This document shows, piece by piece, positions 8,289 through 15,536 of a stretch of 20,772 bases of DNA. Below the pieces are notes generated by a model. It had not been told where the DNA came from and did no database searches. It worked only from the letters and a program-made list of their open reading frames with translations. The stretch comes from an uncultured Bacteroidales bacterium (GTDB lineage: Bacteria > Bacteroidota > Bacteroidia > Bacteroidales > Paludibacteraceae), in the NCBI GenBank assembly GCA_946405045.1, contig CAMJFV010000007.1, forward strand, positions 1 to 20,772. Direction: 5' to 3'. The first letter of the stretch is position 1, and each line of letters begins with the position of its first letter. The translations under genes and the position numbers were made by a program.

Positions 8289-8792
8289 ATGGTAAAAAGA
8301 CTTTTAGCAGTTCTATTGTGCGCTATGCCGCTATTTGCTAACGCACAGGCAGTGAAACTTGGACACCTTGATGTAAATTCACTTTTCTTAAAGTTGCCAG
8401 AACTAAAGGATGTTGAAACTAAGTTGAAAGAGGTTCAGACATCGTATGAGACAGAGATGAAGCGTATGGAAGAGGAGTATACTCGTAAGGCTTCAGAGTA
8501 TCAGCAGAATGTTGCTGCAATGGACGAGACTATCAAGAAGAACCGTGAGGAGGAACTTCTATCGCTACAGGAGAAGATGAAGAATTATTTCCAGATTGCT
8601 CAGAATGCATTGCAGCAGAAGCAGGAGGAGCTTCAGAATCCTATCCGTGAGAAAATTCTTGCAGCTATCAAGGCAGTTTCTGAGGAGAATGGATTCACTT
8701 ACATCTTCGACACAAACGCACTTCTATTCAAGTCAGCGTCTGCAACAGACATCACTGATCTTGTGCTTAAGAAACTTGGCGTGACTAAGTAA
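8289..8792 (+). CDS. OmpH/Skp-family periplasmic chaperone, copy 3
   Basis: The 167-residue product has a signal peptide ending near FANA (residue 19), a KLGHLDVNSLF opening strand, a Glu/Lys/Gln-rich coiled-coil arm (about 40-115) and a closing YIFDTNALLF segment. It resembles copy 2 closely along the helix (MEEEYTRKASEYQ, DETIKK) and at the end (DIT, KKLG). It begins 16 nt after copy 2 stops, with an AT-rich ribosome-binding region typical of Bacteroidota. It is the last protein gene before a hairpin and tRNA-Trp. Two OmpH genes are the usual number at this locus as far as I know, so this is a likely extra paralogue. Confidence 0.88.
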   Translation: MVKRLLAVLLCAMPLFANAQAVKLGHLDVNSLFLKLPELKDVETKLKEVQTSYETEMKRMEEEYTRKASEYQQNVAAMDETIKKNREEELLSLQEKMKNYFQIAQNALQQKQEELQNPIREKILAAIKAVSEENGFTYIFDTNALLFKSASATDITDLVLKKLGVTK

Positions 8793-8841
8793 TTGGCAGT
8801 AGATATAGGGAAAGATAATAACAATCCCTGAATAATAACCT

Positions 8842-8865
8842 GTTCTCTTGTTTCGGCAAGAGAAC
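8842..8865 (+). other. Perfect hairpin with UUCG-type loop just before tRNA-Trp
   Basis: GTTCTCTTG (8842-8850) pairs perfectly with CAAGAGAAC (8857-8865) around a TTTCGG loop, which can be read as a TTCG tetraloop closed by a T-G pair. It ends five bases before the tRNA. There is no T-tract, so it is not a standard terminator. A weaker inverted repeat, AGGGA (8807-8811) with TCCCT (8825-8829), lies just upstream. No Bacteroidota promoter motif is visible between ompH copy 3 and the tRNA, so the hairpin may be a processing or stability element for a joint transcript. Confidence 0.5.
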
Positions 8866-8870
8866 TGTAT

Positions 8871-8943
8871 ACGGAATTAGCTCAGTTGGTAGAGCACTGG
8901 TCTCCAAAACCAGGTGTCGGGAGTTCGAGCCTCTCATTCCGTG
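8871..8943 (+). tRNA. tRNA-Trp (anticodon CCA)
   Basis: A full cloverleaf can be drawn. The acceptor stem is ACGGAAT with ATTCCGT, the D arm GCTC/GAGC, the anticodon stem CTGGT/ACCAG with loop CTCCAAA, and the T arm GGGAG/CTCTC with a TTCGAGC loop. The anticodon CCA reads UGG (Trp). The discriminator is G, as bacterial TrpRS prefers. The 3' CCA is not encoded (CTT follows) and must be added after transcription. Confidence 0.96.
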
Positions 8944-8961
8944 CTTATAAAACGAATTTGA

Positions 8962-8995
8962 AGAGACGGTGGGGGCACCGTCTCTCATATTTTTG
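8962..8995 (+). terminator. Rho-independent terminator after tRNA-Trp
   Basis: AGAGACGGTG (8962-8971) pairs with CACCGTCTCT (8976-8985) around a GGGG loop, followed by CATATTTTT. It would end the transcript containing tRNA-Trp and possibly the ompH operon. A second weak stem (GAAAG 8995-8999 with CTTTC 9006-9010) followed by GTCTGTTTTT lies just before murI and may act as a backup. Confidence 0.8.
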
Positions 8996-9031
8996 AAAGG
9001 TGACGCTTTCGTCTGTTTTTAATTGCAAGTT

Positions 9032-9862
9032 ATGGATAAGAAGGGTTCGATTGGAGTTTTTGATTCCGGATTCGGAGGACTGACAATTCTGAAAGAGATA
9101 ATAAAGGTGATGCCGGAATACGATTTCTTGTTTCTTGGCGACAACGCGCGTGCTCCGTATGGTACACGTTCTTTTGACATTGTCTACGAGTATACTCGTC
9201 AGTGTTCCAAGTATTTGATGGACCACAACTGTCCGCTTGTGATTCTTGCCTGCAATACAGCTTCAGCAAAAGCGTTACGTACTATCCAGCAGAAGGATCT
9301 GCCGATGTGGGAGCCTCAGAACAGAGTGTTGGGAATCATTCGTCCTACAGTGGAGAATATTCTTCAACGTACAAAGACTAAGCATATCGGATTGTTCGGG
9401 ACAAGCGGAACAATCAACAGTAAGACCTATCCATTGGAGTTTGCCAAGACAGATCCTGATGTTGTGGTAAACGGATGTGCCTGCCCTATGTGGGTGCCAT
9501 TGGTGGAGAACGGAGAATACGACTCTCCTGGAGCCGACTATTTCATTGAAAAGAAAGTAAACGAGTTGATGGATATGGATCCATTGATAGATACGATCAT
9601 TCTAGGTTGTACCCACTATCCTTTGCTTCAGCATAAGATTGAGAAATATGTGCCATCCAATGTGGCTGTCGTGCCACAGGGAAAAATAGTTGCCGATAGT
9701 TTAAGAGATTATCTCAACCGTCATCCTGAAATGGACGAACGATTATCAAAACATGGGGAGGGAAGATTTCTCACAACTGAATCAGTGGAGAAATTCCAAG
9801 CGTCTGCAAAAATCTTTTTGAACACAGATAAGATAATAGCTGCCCATAGAATCATTTTTTGA
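9032..9862 (+). CDS. murI: Glutamate racemase
   Basis: MurI interconverts L- and D-glutamate in the cytoplasm, supplying D-Glu for the peptidoglycan stem peptide. ATG 9032 gives 276 residues, the normal size; the in-frame TTG at 9023 is less likely. The N-terminal motif GVFDSGFGGL carries the catalytic-site D11 and S12. The two catalytic cysteines are C74 in ACNTASA and C193 in LGCTHYPLL. Both are intact. It follows the terminator after tRNA-Trp and has no obvious consensus promoter in the short upstream gap, so its expression may depend on read-through. Its neighbourhood with uppS fits shared cell-wall synthesis. Confidence 0.96.
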   Translation: MDKKGSIGVFDSGFGGLTILKEIIKVMPEYDFLFLGDNARAPYGTRSFDIVYEYTRQCSKYLMDHNCPLVILACNTASAKALRTIQQKDLPMWEPQNRVLGIIRPTVENILQRTKTKHIGLFGTSGTINSKTYPLEFAKTDPDVVVNGCACPMWVPLVENGEYDSPGADYFIEKKVNELMDMDPLIDTIILGCTHYPLLQHKIEKYVPSNVAVVPQGKIVADSLRDYLNRHPEMDERLSKHGEGRFLTTESVEKFQASAKIFLNTDKIIAAHRIIF

Positions 9863-9915
9863 TTCTACAGTTAGTTTATAACGCAAAACCATCTTAGATT
9901 TTATACATCTCACCC

Positions 9916-9943
9916 GTATCATCCTCCGTAAGCTGGATGATAC
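9916..9943 (+). other. Perfect 9-bp inverted repeat downstream of murI
   Basis: GTATCATCC (9916-9924) and GGATGATAC (9935-9943) form a perfect stem with a 10-base loop, 53 nt after the murI stop. No T-tract follows immediately, so it is a poor intrinsic terminator. It may mark the 3' end of the murI mRNA by another route or be part of a structured RNA. The motif ACCATCTT appears on both sides (near 9888 and 9954). Confidence 0.45.
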
Positions 9944-9993
9944 CCCATTTAATACCATCTTTTATTTACATTCTGTTAGTAATAGAGTATTTT

Positions 9994-10085
9994 GTTAAGG
10001 TTGGGAGAACCTAACCCACTTCTGCAGAGTGAGCCTTAGGCAAGCATTTAAAAGTGTTTCGCTTACCCTATGGGGTTGCAGAGGT
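9994..10085 (+). ncRNA. Candidate structured non-coding RNA (family unknown)
   Basis: Two adjacent folds are visible. The first is a hairpin, GTT-A-AGGTT (9994-10002) with AACCT-AAC (10008-10015), loop GGGAG and one bulged A. The second is a long hairpin closed by ACTTCTGCA (10018-10026) with TGCAGAGGT (10077-10085), continued inward by TAGG/CCTA (10037-10040/10067-10070) and AAGC/GCTT (10042-10045/10061-10064). The pairing is more extensive than expected by chance, and no ORF of substance overlaps. A long bulged hairpin is 6S-like in outline, but I cannot identify the family, and there is no tmRNA, RNase P or SRP signature. The strand is assumed from the flanking genes. Confidence 0.35.
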
Positions 10086-10159
10086 AGAGAAGACAAGAAC
10101 AAAAATTTTTAATTATGCTTTTTGTGGAAGATGTGCTTAAATATGGCATAAGGTGTATC

Positions 10160-10167
10160 TAATTTTG
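10160..10167 (+). promoter_or_regulatory. Possible -7 promoter element inside the non-coding region
   Basis: TAATTTTG matches TAnnTTTG exactly. The -33 position 19 bp upstream reads TTAA (10137-10140), a two-mismatch form of TTTG. If used, transcription would start near 10173 and run through the inverted repeats at 10205-10300 to the terminator at 10482-10513, giving an RNA of roughly 340 nt with no convincing protein. A second -7 match, TAAATTTG at 10371-10378, has no -33 partner. Confidence 0.3.
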
Positions 10168-10204
10168 CATTATAATCAAAAAAGGAATATGGAATCACGA
10201 ATGA

Positions 10205-10331
10205 TTTTGACGTCAGTGTATTGGGTCAAAACAATAAAAAATATGCTGTTTTGGTGTAACTAACAGCCGTTTTGTTGATAACCCGTCGACTTTATCAACA
10301 GTGTTGATTTCTACGTCGTGATTGTTAATAA
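10205..10331. repeat. Cluster of inverted repeats and TGTTGATAA-like boxes
   Basis: Three perfect inverted repeats follow one another. They are TTTTGAC/GTCAAAA (10205-10211, 10225-10231), GCTGTT/AACAGC (near 10246-10267) and TGTTGATAA/TTATCAACA (10273-10281, 10292-10300). Two more partial copies of the last box follow: TGTTGATTT (10302-10310) and TGTTAATAA (10323-10331). TTATCAACA differs from the DnaA box TTATCCACA at one base. The cluster could be an RNA fold, a protein-binding array or coincidence in AT-rich DNA. Confidence 0.35.
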
Positions 10332-10481
10332 ATGCAGATGAGATAATGCAAAAAGATTTGAAAATGGAGTTAAATTTGCATTGTATTTGAAACACAGAAG
10401 ATACACAATATTACATATACAAACCAAATGTGATACACAAAATTGTTTTGTAAGTCATTGGAAAATAAGTTCTTTGTTTTG

Positions 10482-10513
10482 AAAAGAGTCACAAGTGATT
10501 GCGACTCTTTTTT
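10482..10513 (+). terminator. Strong intrinsic terminator ending the 9863-10513 non-coding stretch
   Basis: AAAAGAGTC (10482-10490) pairs with GACTCTTTT (10503-10511), and the T-run continues to 10513. The A-rich left arm makes it potentially bidirectional. It lies about 620 nt after the murI stop and about 107 nt before the HAD gene. It therefore terminates something transcribed within the non-coding region or a long murI 3' extension. Confidence 0.75.
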
Positions 10514-10586
10514 ATTTTTATTCAGTCACGTTTATAATTTTCAAATAATTACAGACTTATAATCGTCGAAATTTCCATAAAAATCG

Positions 10587-10594
10587 TAATTTTG
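10587..10594 (+). promoter_or_regulatory. -7 promoter element of the HAD phosphatase gene
   Basis: TAATTTTG is an exact TAnnTTTG match located 26 nt before the ATG at 10621. No TTTG is found 19-21 bp upstream, so the -33 element is weak or absent. It directly follows a terminator, which is consistent with a new transcription unit. Confidence 0.5.
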
Positions 10595-10620
10595 CAGAAA
10601 AGCATTAAAACGAAAGACCA

Positions 10621-11523
10621 ATGTATAAACTATTAGTCCTCGATATTGACGGTACTCTAACAGACTCGGCCAAGAAAATTTCAAGAACCACCAAACGTGC
10701 GTTGAGACGCGCGCAGAATAAAGGTGTCAAGATTGTATTGGCAAGCGGACGTCCTACGCCAGGTATCGTGCCTGTGGCTGAAGAGTTGGGATTCGCGGAG
10801 CATGGTGGATACATTCTTTCTTTCAATGGTGGAAAAATCATCGATTACAAGACTGGCAAAACAATCTTTGAAAGTGTGCTGCCGGGAGAGATGATTCCTA
10901 TGCTTTATGAAGATTCCCAAGCAAACAATGTTTCCATTATATCTTATGATGCGACGTCGGTGTTGACAGAGACTCCAGATGATGTGTATATCATCAAGGA
11001 GGCTAAACTCAACAAGATGCCAATCACCAAGGTGGAAAGCTTTATTGAGGCTGTGCAGCATCCTGTCACAAAATGTCTGATGACAGGAGATGCGGAACAT
11101 CTTGCGGAGGTGGAGCAACGTGAAAAAAGCAAGTATGGCGAAAAATTGAGCATCTACCGTTCTGAGCCGTACTTTTTGGAGATAATGCCAAAAGGTATCG
11201 ACAAAGCTCAGTCGTTGCAGCGTCTTCTTGATCATCTAGGGCTTACAAAGAATGAGATGATAGCCTGTGGTGATGGATTCAACGATTTGTCTATGATCAA
11301 GTTCGCAGGCCTTGGCGTGGCGATGAGCAACGCCCAGAAGATTGTGAAGAGAAATGCTGACTATATCACATTCACAAATGATGAGAACGGTGTCGCTCAT
11401 GTGGTAGACAAATATATTCTTGGGAAAAAGAAGCAGAGACAGCTGGAGTGGAAGAAGAATTTGCGATTGTCTAACATTTCTGCAAAACTGTATAAGTATA
11501 CCCATCGTCTACAGCATAAATAA
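10621..11523 (+). CDS. Cof-type HAD-IIB family phosphatase
   Basis: This 300-residue cytoplasmic protein belongs to the Cof/YidA branch of haloacid dehalogenase phosphatases, which dephosphorylate sugar phosphates and related metabolites. Motif I is DIDGT with nucleophile D8 and acid/base D10. Motif II lies in ASGRP, motif III is probably K195 in the KGIDKAQ segment, and motif IV is GDGFND at 217-222. The IIB cap domain lies between motifs II and III (about 80-185). The last 35 residues are unusually basic (KKKQRQLEWKKN and on) and extend past the usual domain end. The true substrate cannot be read from the sequence. The VanZ-family gene begins 37 nt downstream and is probably cotranscribed. 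Confidence 0.9.
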   Translation: MYKLLVLDIDGTLTDSAKKISRTTKRALRRAQNKGVKIVLASGRPTPGIVPVAEELGFAEHGGYILSFNGGKIIDYKTGKTIFESVLPGEMIPMLYEDSQANNVSIISYDATSVLTETPDDVYIIKEAKLNKMPITKVESFIEAVQHPVTKCLMTGDAEHLAEVEQREKSKYGEKLSIYRSEPYFLEIMPKGIDKAQSLQRLLDHLGLTKNEMIACGDGFNDLSMIKFAGLGVAMSNAQKIVKRNADYITFTNDENGVAHVVDKYILGKKKQRQLEWKKNLRLSNISAKLYKYTHRLQHK

Positions 11524-11560
11524 TGAACTGAACCCTTATAACTACTATTTTAGATTAGAT

Positions 11561-12013
11561 ATGAAGTTTTTTAGGAAATATGGTCTTTCGTTGGTGGTGG
11601 CATTGATTATCATGAATATGTGTATGATGCCATCTACTAGTGTGCCTTCAATATCTCTGGGAGGCTGGATGCCAGACTTTTTGTGCCCTATAGGTGATTT
11701 CGTCAAGGCGAATATAGATAAGTTTGCCCATTTCACATTTTTCTTTGTCCTTAGTTTTGCACTATGTCATGATTTGTGGGTGCAACGAGTTGATTTTTCA
11801 ACCAACAAAATGAAGTTGTGGGGAATAGTTATTCCGATGTTATATGGCGGTTTGATTGAGATAATGCAAGCGACGCTGACAACCACACGTTCGGGAGATA
11901 TAGAGGATTTTTTCGCTGATACATTAGGAGCAGTTTGTGGATTTTTCTTTGCTAAAAAATTTGTTCCGAAGTGGTTTGAGCGTGAAAATAATGGAGGGGC
12001 AAAATGCAGTTAA
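11561..12013 (+). CDS. VanZ-family integral membrane protein
   Basis: ATG 11561 gives 150 residues; a longer frame opens at 11420 but overlaps the HAD gene by about 100 nt and adds a non-hydrophobic leader, so it is rejected. Hydrophobic segments lie at about 8-21, 55-72, 86-103 and 123-136. The family hallmarks are DKFAHFTFFFVL in the second segment and the EIMQA...RSGDIEDFFADTLGA segment leading into the last. VanZ proteins are small inner-membrane proteins linked in enterococci to teicoplanin resistance, but most homologues have no known role. In Bacteroidota this is a common single gene and should not be read as a resistance determinant. A terminator follows. Confidence 0.82.
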   Translation: MKFFRKYGLSLVVALIIMNMCMMPSTSVPSISLGGWMPDFLCPIGDFVKANIDKFAHFTFFFVLSFALCHDLWVQRVDFSTNKMKLWGIVIPMLYGGLIEIMQATLTTTRSGDIEDFFADTLGAVCGFFFAKKFVPKWFERENNGGAKCS

Positions 12014-12064
12014 ACAAATCCTTTAGTCTGTTCCGTTTGATTTAATAGATGAATATTATATTTA

Positions 12065-12095
12065 GGCGATGGTTTTTATAATCATTGCCTTTTTT
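12065..12095 (+). terminator. Terminator after the VanZ-family gene
   Basis: GGCGATG (12065-12071) pairs with CATTGCC (12083-12089), with one G-T pair, followed by six T residues. It ends the HAD-VanZ unit and faces the tRNA gene transcribed from the opposite strand. Confidence 0.75.
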
Positions 12096-12129
12096 ATGCC
12101 AACGAAATCATAAAAAGGAAACAAATTTA

Positions 12130-12159
12130 AAATAAAAAAGACGGAAATGACTCCGTCTT
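12130..12159 (-). terminator. Terminator of tRNA-fMet (minus strand)
   Basis: Read on the minus strand, AAGACGGA pairs with TCCGTCTT (plus positions 12152-12159 and 12138-12145) around a 6-base loop, and a TTTTTTATTTT tract follows. It begins 7 nt after the tRNA 3' end. Confidence 0.8.
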
Positions 12160-12166
12160 CTCTTAG

Positions 12167-12239
<73 letters not shown>

Positions 12240-12269
12240 ATCCATTCAACTCATTTCTGAATTGCACTG

Positions 12270-12300
12270 CAAAAGTAGTGTTTTTCTGCTTTATAACAAA
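12270..12300 (-). promoter_or_regulatory. Promoter of tRNA-fMet (minus strand)
   Basis: On the minus strand, TTTG (plus 12297-12300) is followed after exactly 19 bp by TACTTTTG (plus 12270-12277). This is a full match to the Bacteroidota sigma-70 promoter, TTTG-N19-TAnnTTTG. The predicted start near 12263 leaves a 5' leader of about 24 nt before the tRNA. Confidence 0.8.
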
Positions 12301-12694
12301 CTTTTTGGGGTGTATTTTGCGTTAAAAAACAAAAAAGTTTTGTAATGTATTATGAATCAGATACTTGCTTATAGGGCCAATTTTTCGGTGTTTTTAAGAA
12401 AAAAAATGAATATATTTGATGTGTTTTAATTTAGGTATTAGAGCTTTTTTGCATCGTTGGGGATGGCTGAATGAGATATAAGAAGATGTGTTTTATGAGA
12501 ATAGACACATTGAAACAATACTCCATGTTTATGAAACGATTTTCCGTAGCTGTCTTTGTGTCATGAACTAACTTTGCATAAACACTCGGGAAGATATTGT
12601 CCGTTTTGTTGAAGCGTAGGTTTTGGCTGCATGGATATATCGAGTGAAAGAAATGAAATATTTGTAATGTTGATAGAATAAAAATAAAAGGATT
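12301..12694 (+). promoter_or_regulatory. Upstream region of the GH26 gene with a possible promoter
   Basis: This stretch carries no convincing gene; short frames such as one of 31 codons near 12467 lack support. TAACTTTG at 12569-12576 fits the -7 consensus, but no TTTG lies 19-21 bp upstream. Using it would give a 5' UTR of about 110 nt. AAAAGGATT precedes the ATG at 12695. The first 150 bases are AT-rich with homopolymer runs and show no clear repeat. Confidence 0.4.
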
Positions 12695-15469
12695 ATGGAT
12701 AGAAAGTTACTTAATCTTTACGCAAGTTTGGCGTTGCTTGGTTTAGGAGGCACGGCTTCTGCGGCAATCAGTCAGACTCCTGTAACGGGAAGCACTGATG
12801 GAGCAAAGAACATTTATAAATTCTTGTATGATAATTATGGCAAGAATACAGTTTCCGGTGTTCAGACAGGAGACATGGATGGTGCGTCTGCATTGAAGAA
12901 TCAGAAGGATTTTGCTGCGGTAGTAGAGAAATCAGGTAAACAGCCGGCACTTGTCGGCCTTGACCTTCTTATGCTCACAGGTGCAAAAGAGTCTGAGTCT
13001 TGGTATCAAAGTTACACTGAGACTTGTATTTCTTTAGCGAAGGAGCTTTATCAGAAGGGTGGAATTCCAGCGTTTACATGGCATTGGAAAGATCCGAGCC
13101 GTGAGACAGAGGAGCATAGCACTAAGGCAAAGTTTGATTTCCGTACTGCATTCAAATCTGGCACGACGGAATGGGACAAGGAGAGTGACGCGTATAAGAC
13201 AATGATCAAGGATATTGATGCTGTTTCTAATGTTTTCCTAAGACTTCAGAAAGACGGTGTGGCTTGCATCTGGCGTCCGCTTCATGAGGCATCTGGAGCT
13301 TGGTTCTGGTGGGGTATAGGCACTGCCGAGGAATATAAAGCTCTCTACAAGTTGATGTACGACAGAATGGTGAAGGAGAACGGTGTCAACAATTGTCTTT
13401 GGGTTTGGAATATCGAGAGAGTCAACAAAGCTCCATACGATGAGTCTGTGCTTGAAGCATCTTGGTATCCCGGTGATGAGTATTGCGACTTCATCTCTGT
13501 GGATGTCTATAAGAGTGCCGGTGAACATGGTTCATTGTCTGGCTATTACAATAAGATTCAGGATCTGATGGGCTCAGACAAGATGATTGCCCTTTCAGAG
13601 AATGGTCCAATTCCAGATGTTAAGAATATGCATGCCGACGGTGCTGTGTGGAGCTGGTGGATGCCTTGGTACGACAGTTGGGGAGACGATAAGTTTATCA
13701 GCCAGACTTCAAACTCTGTATGGAAGAGCAATATGGAGGATGAGCGTATCATCACTCTTGAGGATATGAAAGACTGGGGCACATACAAAGGAACGATTAT
13801 CGTTGACGATCCATGTTCATTGAACACGTCGACTCATATCGAGGCAGAGTGTGCCGATTACAAAGGAGTAGAAGTAGGTTCTGAGGTTTGCTCAGGAGGA
13901 AAGGCAGTGTCGGTTCAGGATGCTGACGGATATCTTAATTTCGAGTTTGATATTCCTGCCGACGGCAATTACGACATCATCATTGGTGGAGCTATTCCTT
14001 ACGATGCTGGTAAAGTGTGTGTTGTGAAATTGGCAGACGGCACAAGTGTAAATGTCACAATCAATGAGAATGGACCACATGCAGTGGGTACTTTCAAGCT
14101 AAAATCAGGAAAGCAGACAATCTCGGTAGTCCCTGGATGGACATGGTGGGTAGTCGACTATATGGAGGTGAATCCTGCAGTCGTACAGGAGGTGAAACCA
14201 TCTGGAATTACGGATTCTAAGGCAACTGCGTCGGCTCAGGCTTTATACAGATTTTTGAATGAGAACTTTGGAAAGAACATCATCTCTGGATTCATGGCAG
14301 GAAGTATGGATGGTTCGGACGGAACATTTAAGAATCATGATGACTATAAGGTTGTTTACACAAAGAGTGGAAAATATCCGGCTCTTGGAGGTGTGGACTT
14401 CATGAATGCCACAGGACAGAGTGCGTATGGTGCTAATGCTTCGTGGTATACCGACTATACGCAAAAGTCAATATCTCTTATGGAGGATTTGTGGAGTCTT
14501 GGCGGTATTCCTGCTTTCACATGGCACTGGCGTGATCCGTCATACGAGACAGATCAGTTCTATTCAAGACAAGAGGGTGGTCAACTAAAAGACGGAGATA
14601 CAGATTTCGATTTCACTACAGCAATGAATGCTGATGGCACATGGAATGAGGAATCCACAATCTATAAGAATATGATCAAGGATATCGACGTGATTGCGGA
14701 CTTTTTCCTTGATCTACAAGAGAAAGGTATTGCCGGTATTTTCCGTCCATTGCACGAGGCTTCAGGTGGTTGGTTCTGGTGGGGACGCCAGGGAGGAGCC
14801 AATTATGCAAAACTTTACCAGCTTATCCGTCATGAGATGGTAGACGTGAAGGGAGTCCACAATATGGTTTGGGTATGGAATCCTCAGAGTGTCGCAGACA
14901 CAGACTGGAATCCAGGAGATGACATCTATGATGTGATTTCAATTGATATCTACAATGATAAGTTCGACTACCAGTCAAATTATGTGGTATTCAACAATTT
15001 GAAGAAGATGTCTGGTTATAAGAAAATCATCGCTTTGAGTGAGAACGGACCAGTAGTTGACGCAGACGCATGTATTGAAGATGAGGCTATGTGGAGTTGG
15101 ATGATGCCATGGTATCAGAGTTGGGGAGGTAATTTCGCGGACCAGACATCGGAGGAAGAGTGGAAGAAAGTGATGAATCATGATAAGGTGATAACTCTTG
15201 ATGAGATGCCAGGATGGGATAAATATACATCTGTAGCGCAGGTTCAGCCAAAGAGTAATGTTGTTTTCTATCCTAATCCGGTGAAAGATAATTTGACAGT
15301 GGTTGGTGAAAATGTAAAAATAAAGATCGTTGATGTGACAGGAAGAACGGTTGCTATGTCATCAGTAAACGGACAGGCAACAATTTCTGCCCAATCATGG
15401 GGAAAGGGTGTTTACACAGCAATTGTCATGTCTGATCAAGGAGAGGAAGTTTTTAAGATAATAAAGTAA
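12695..15469 (+). CDS. Secreted tandem GH26 glycoside hydrolase (probable beta-mannanase) with carbohydrate-binding module and T9SS sorting domain
   Basis: GH26 enzymes are mostly endo-beta-1,4-mannanases using a retaining mechanism. The 924-residue protein has a signal peptide (about 1-23), GH26 domain 1 (about 28-355), a beta-sandwich resembling CBM35/CBM6 (about 378-492), GH26 domain 2 (about 503-845) and a C-terminal T9SS sorting domain with FYPNPV at 858-863. Both catalytic domains keep the acid/base Glu in RPLHEASG (E198, E688) and the nucleophile Glu in ALSENGP (E302, E783), plus the GWFWWG/AWFWWG segment. Export by T9SS to the cell surface or medium is inferred from the sorting domain. 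The gene is single, with a terminator after it, and is not visibly inside a susC/susD locus. The linkage cleaved by each domain cannot be fixed from sequence; mannan is the default for the family. Confidence 0.9.
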   Translation: MDRKLLNLYASLALLGLGGTASAAISQTPVTGSTDGAKNIYKFLYDNYGKNTVSGVQTGDMDGASALKNQKDFAAVVEKSGKQPALVGLDLLMLTGAKESESWYQSYTETCISLAKELYQKGGIPAFTWHWKDPSRETEEHSTKAKFDFRTAFKSGTTEWDKESDAYKTMIKDIDAVSNVFLRLQKDGVACIWRPLHEASGAWFWWGIGTAEEYKALYKLMYDRMVKENGVNNCLWVWNIERVNKAPYDESVLEASWYPGDEYCDFISVDVYKSAGEHGSLSGYYNKIQDLMGSDKMIALSENGPIPDVKNMHADGAVWSWWMPWYDSWGDDKFISQTSNSVWKSNMEDERIITLEDMKDWGTYKGTIIVDDPCSLNTSTHIEAECADYKGVEVGSEVCSGGKAVSVQDADGYLNFEFDIPADGNYDIIIGGAIPYDAGKVCVVKLADGTSVNVTINENGPHAVGTFKLKSGKQTISVVPGWTWWVVDYMEVNPAVVQEVKPSGITDSKATASAQALYRFLNENFGKNIISGFMAGSMDGSDGTFKNHDDYKVVYTKSGKYPALGGVDFMNATGQSAYGANASWYTDYTQKSISLMEDLWSLGGIPAFTWHWRDPSYETDQFYSRQEGGQLKDGDTDFDFTTAMNADGTWNEESTIYKNMIKDIDVIADFFLDLQEKGIAGIFRPLHEASGGWFWWGRQGGANYAKLYQLIRHEMVDVKGVHNMVWVWNPQSVADTDWNPGDDIYDVISIDIYNDKFDYQSNYVVFNNLKKMSGYKKIIALSENGPVVDADACIEDEAMWSWMMPWYQSWGGNFADQTSEEEWKKVMNHDKVITLDEMPGWDKYTSVAQVQPKSNVVFYPNPVKDNLTVVGENVKIKIVDVTGRTVAMSSVNGQATISAQSWGKGVYTAIVMSDQGEEVFKIIK

Positions 15470-15491
15470 AATTTCTTGACATAAGGATAAA

Positions 15492-15529
15492 AGCAGGGTT
15501 AGAATGCAAATTCTATCCTTGCTTTTTTT
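15492..15529 (+). terminator. Terminator after the GH26 gene
   Basis: A 14-base stem (15492-15505 with 15510-15523) contains one T-T mismatch and one G-T pair around a GCAA tetraloop, followed by seven T residues. It separates the GH26 gene from porZ. Confidence 0.88.
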
Positions 15530-15536
15530 ATATTTG
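15529..15536 (+). promoter_or_regulatory. -7 promoter element for porZ
   Basis: TATATTTG matches TAnnTTTG exactly and shares its first base with the T-tract of the upstream terminator. No -33 TTTG lies at the right distance, because that position falls in the terminator loop. The predicted start near 15543 gives a leader of about 20 nt. Confidence 0.45.

Noticed and set aside
10213..10395. Minus-strand 60-codon frame in the non-coding region
   Set aside because: It is Cys/Phe/Ile-rich without domain features, has no promoter or ribosome site, and overlaps the inverted-repeat cluster. AT-rich DNA gives such frames by chance.
11420..11560. N-terminal extension of the VanZ-family gene
   Set aside because: It overlaps the HAD gene by about 100 nt in another frame and encodes no typical membrane start. 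ATG at 11561 gives the normal family start.
11561..12013. VanZ protein as a glycopeptide-resistance gene
   Set aside because: There are no vanHAX neighbours, and VanZ-family proteins are widespread in Bacteroidota with no link to resistance.
12467..12562. 31-codon frame upstream of the GH26 gene
   Set aside because: It has no ribosome binding site, no recognisable features and lies across the likely promoter and leader region.
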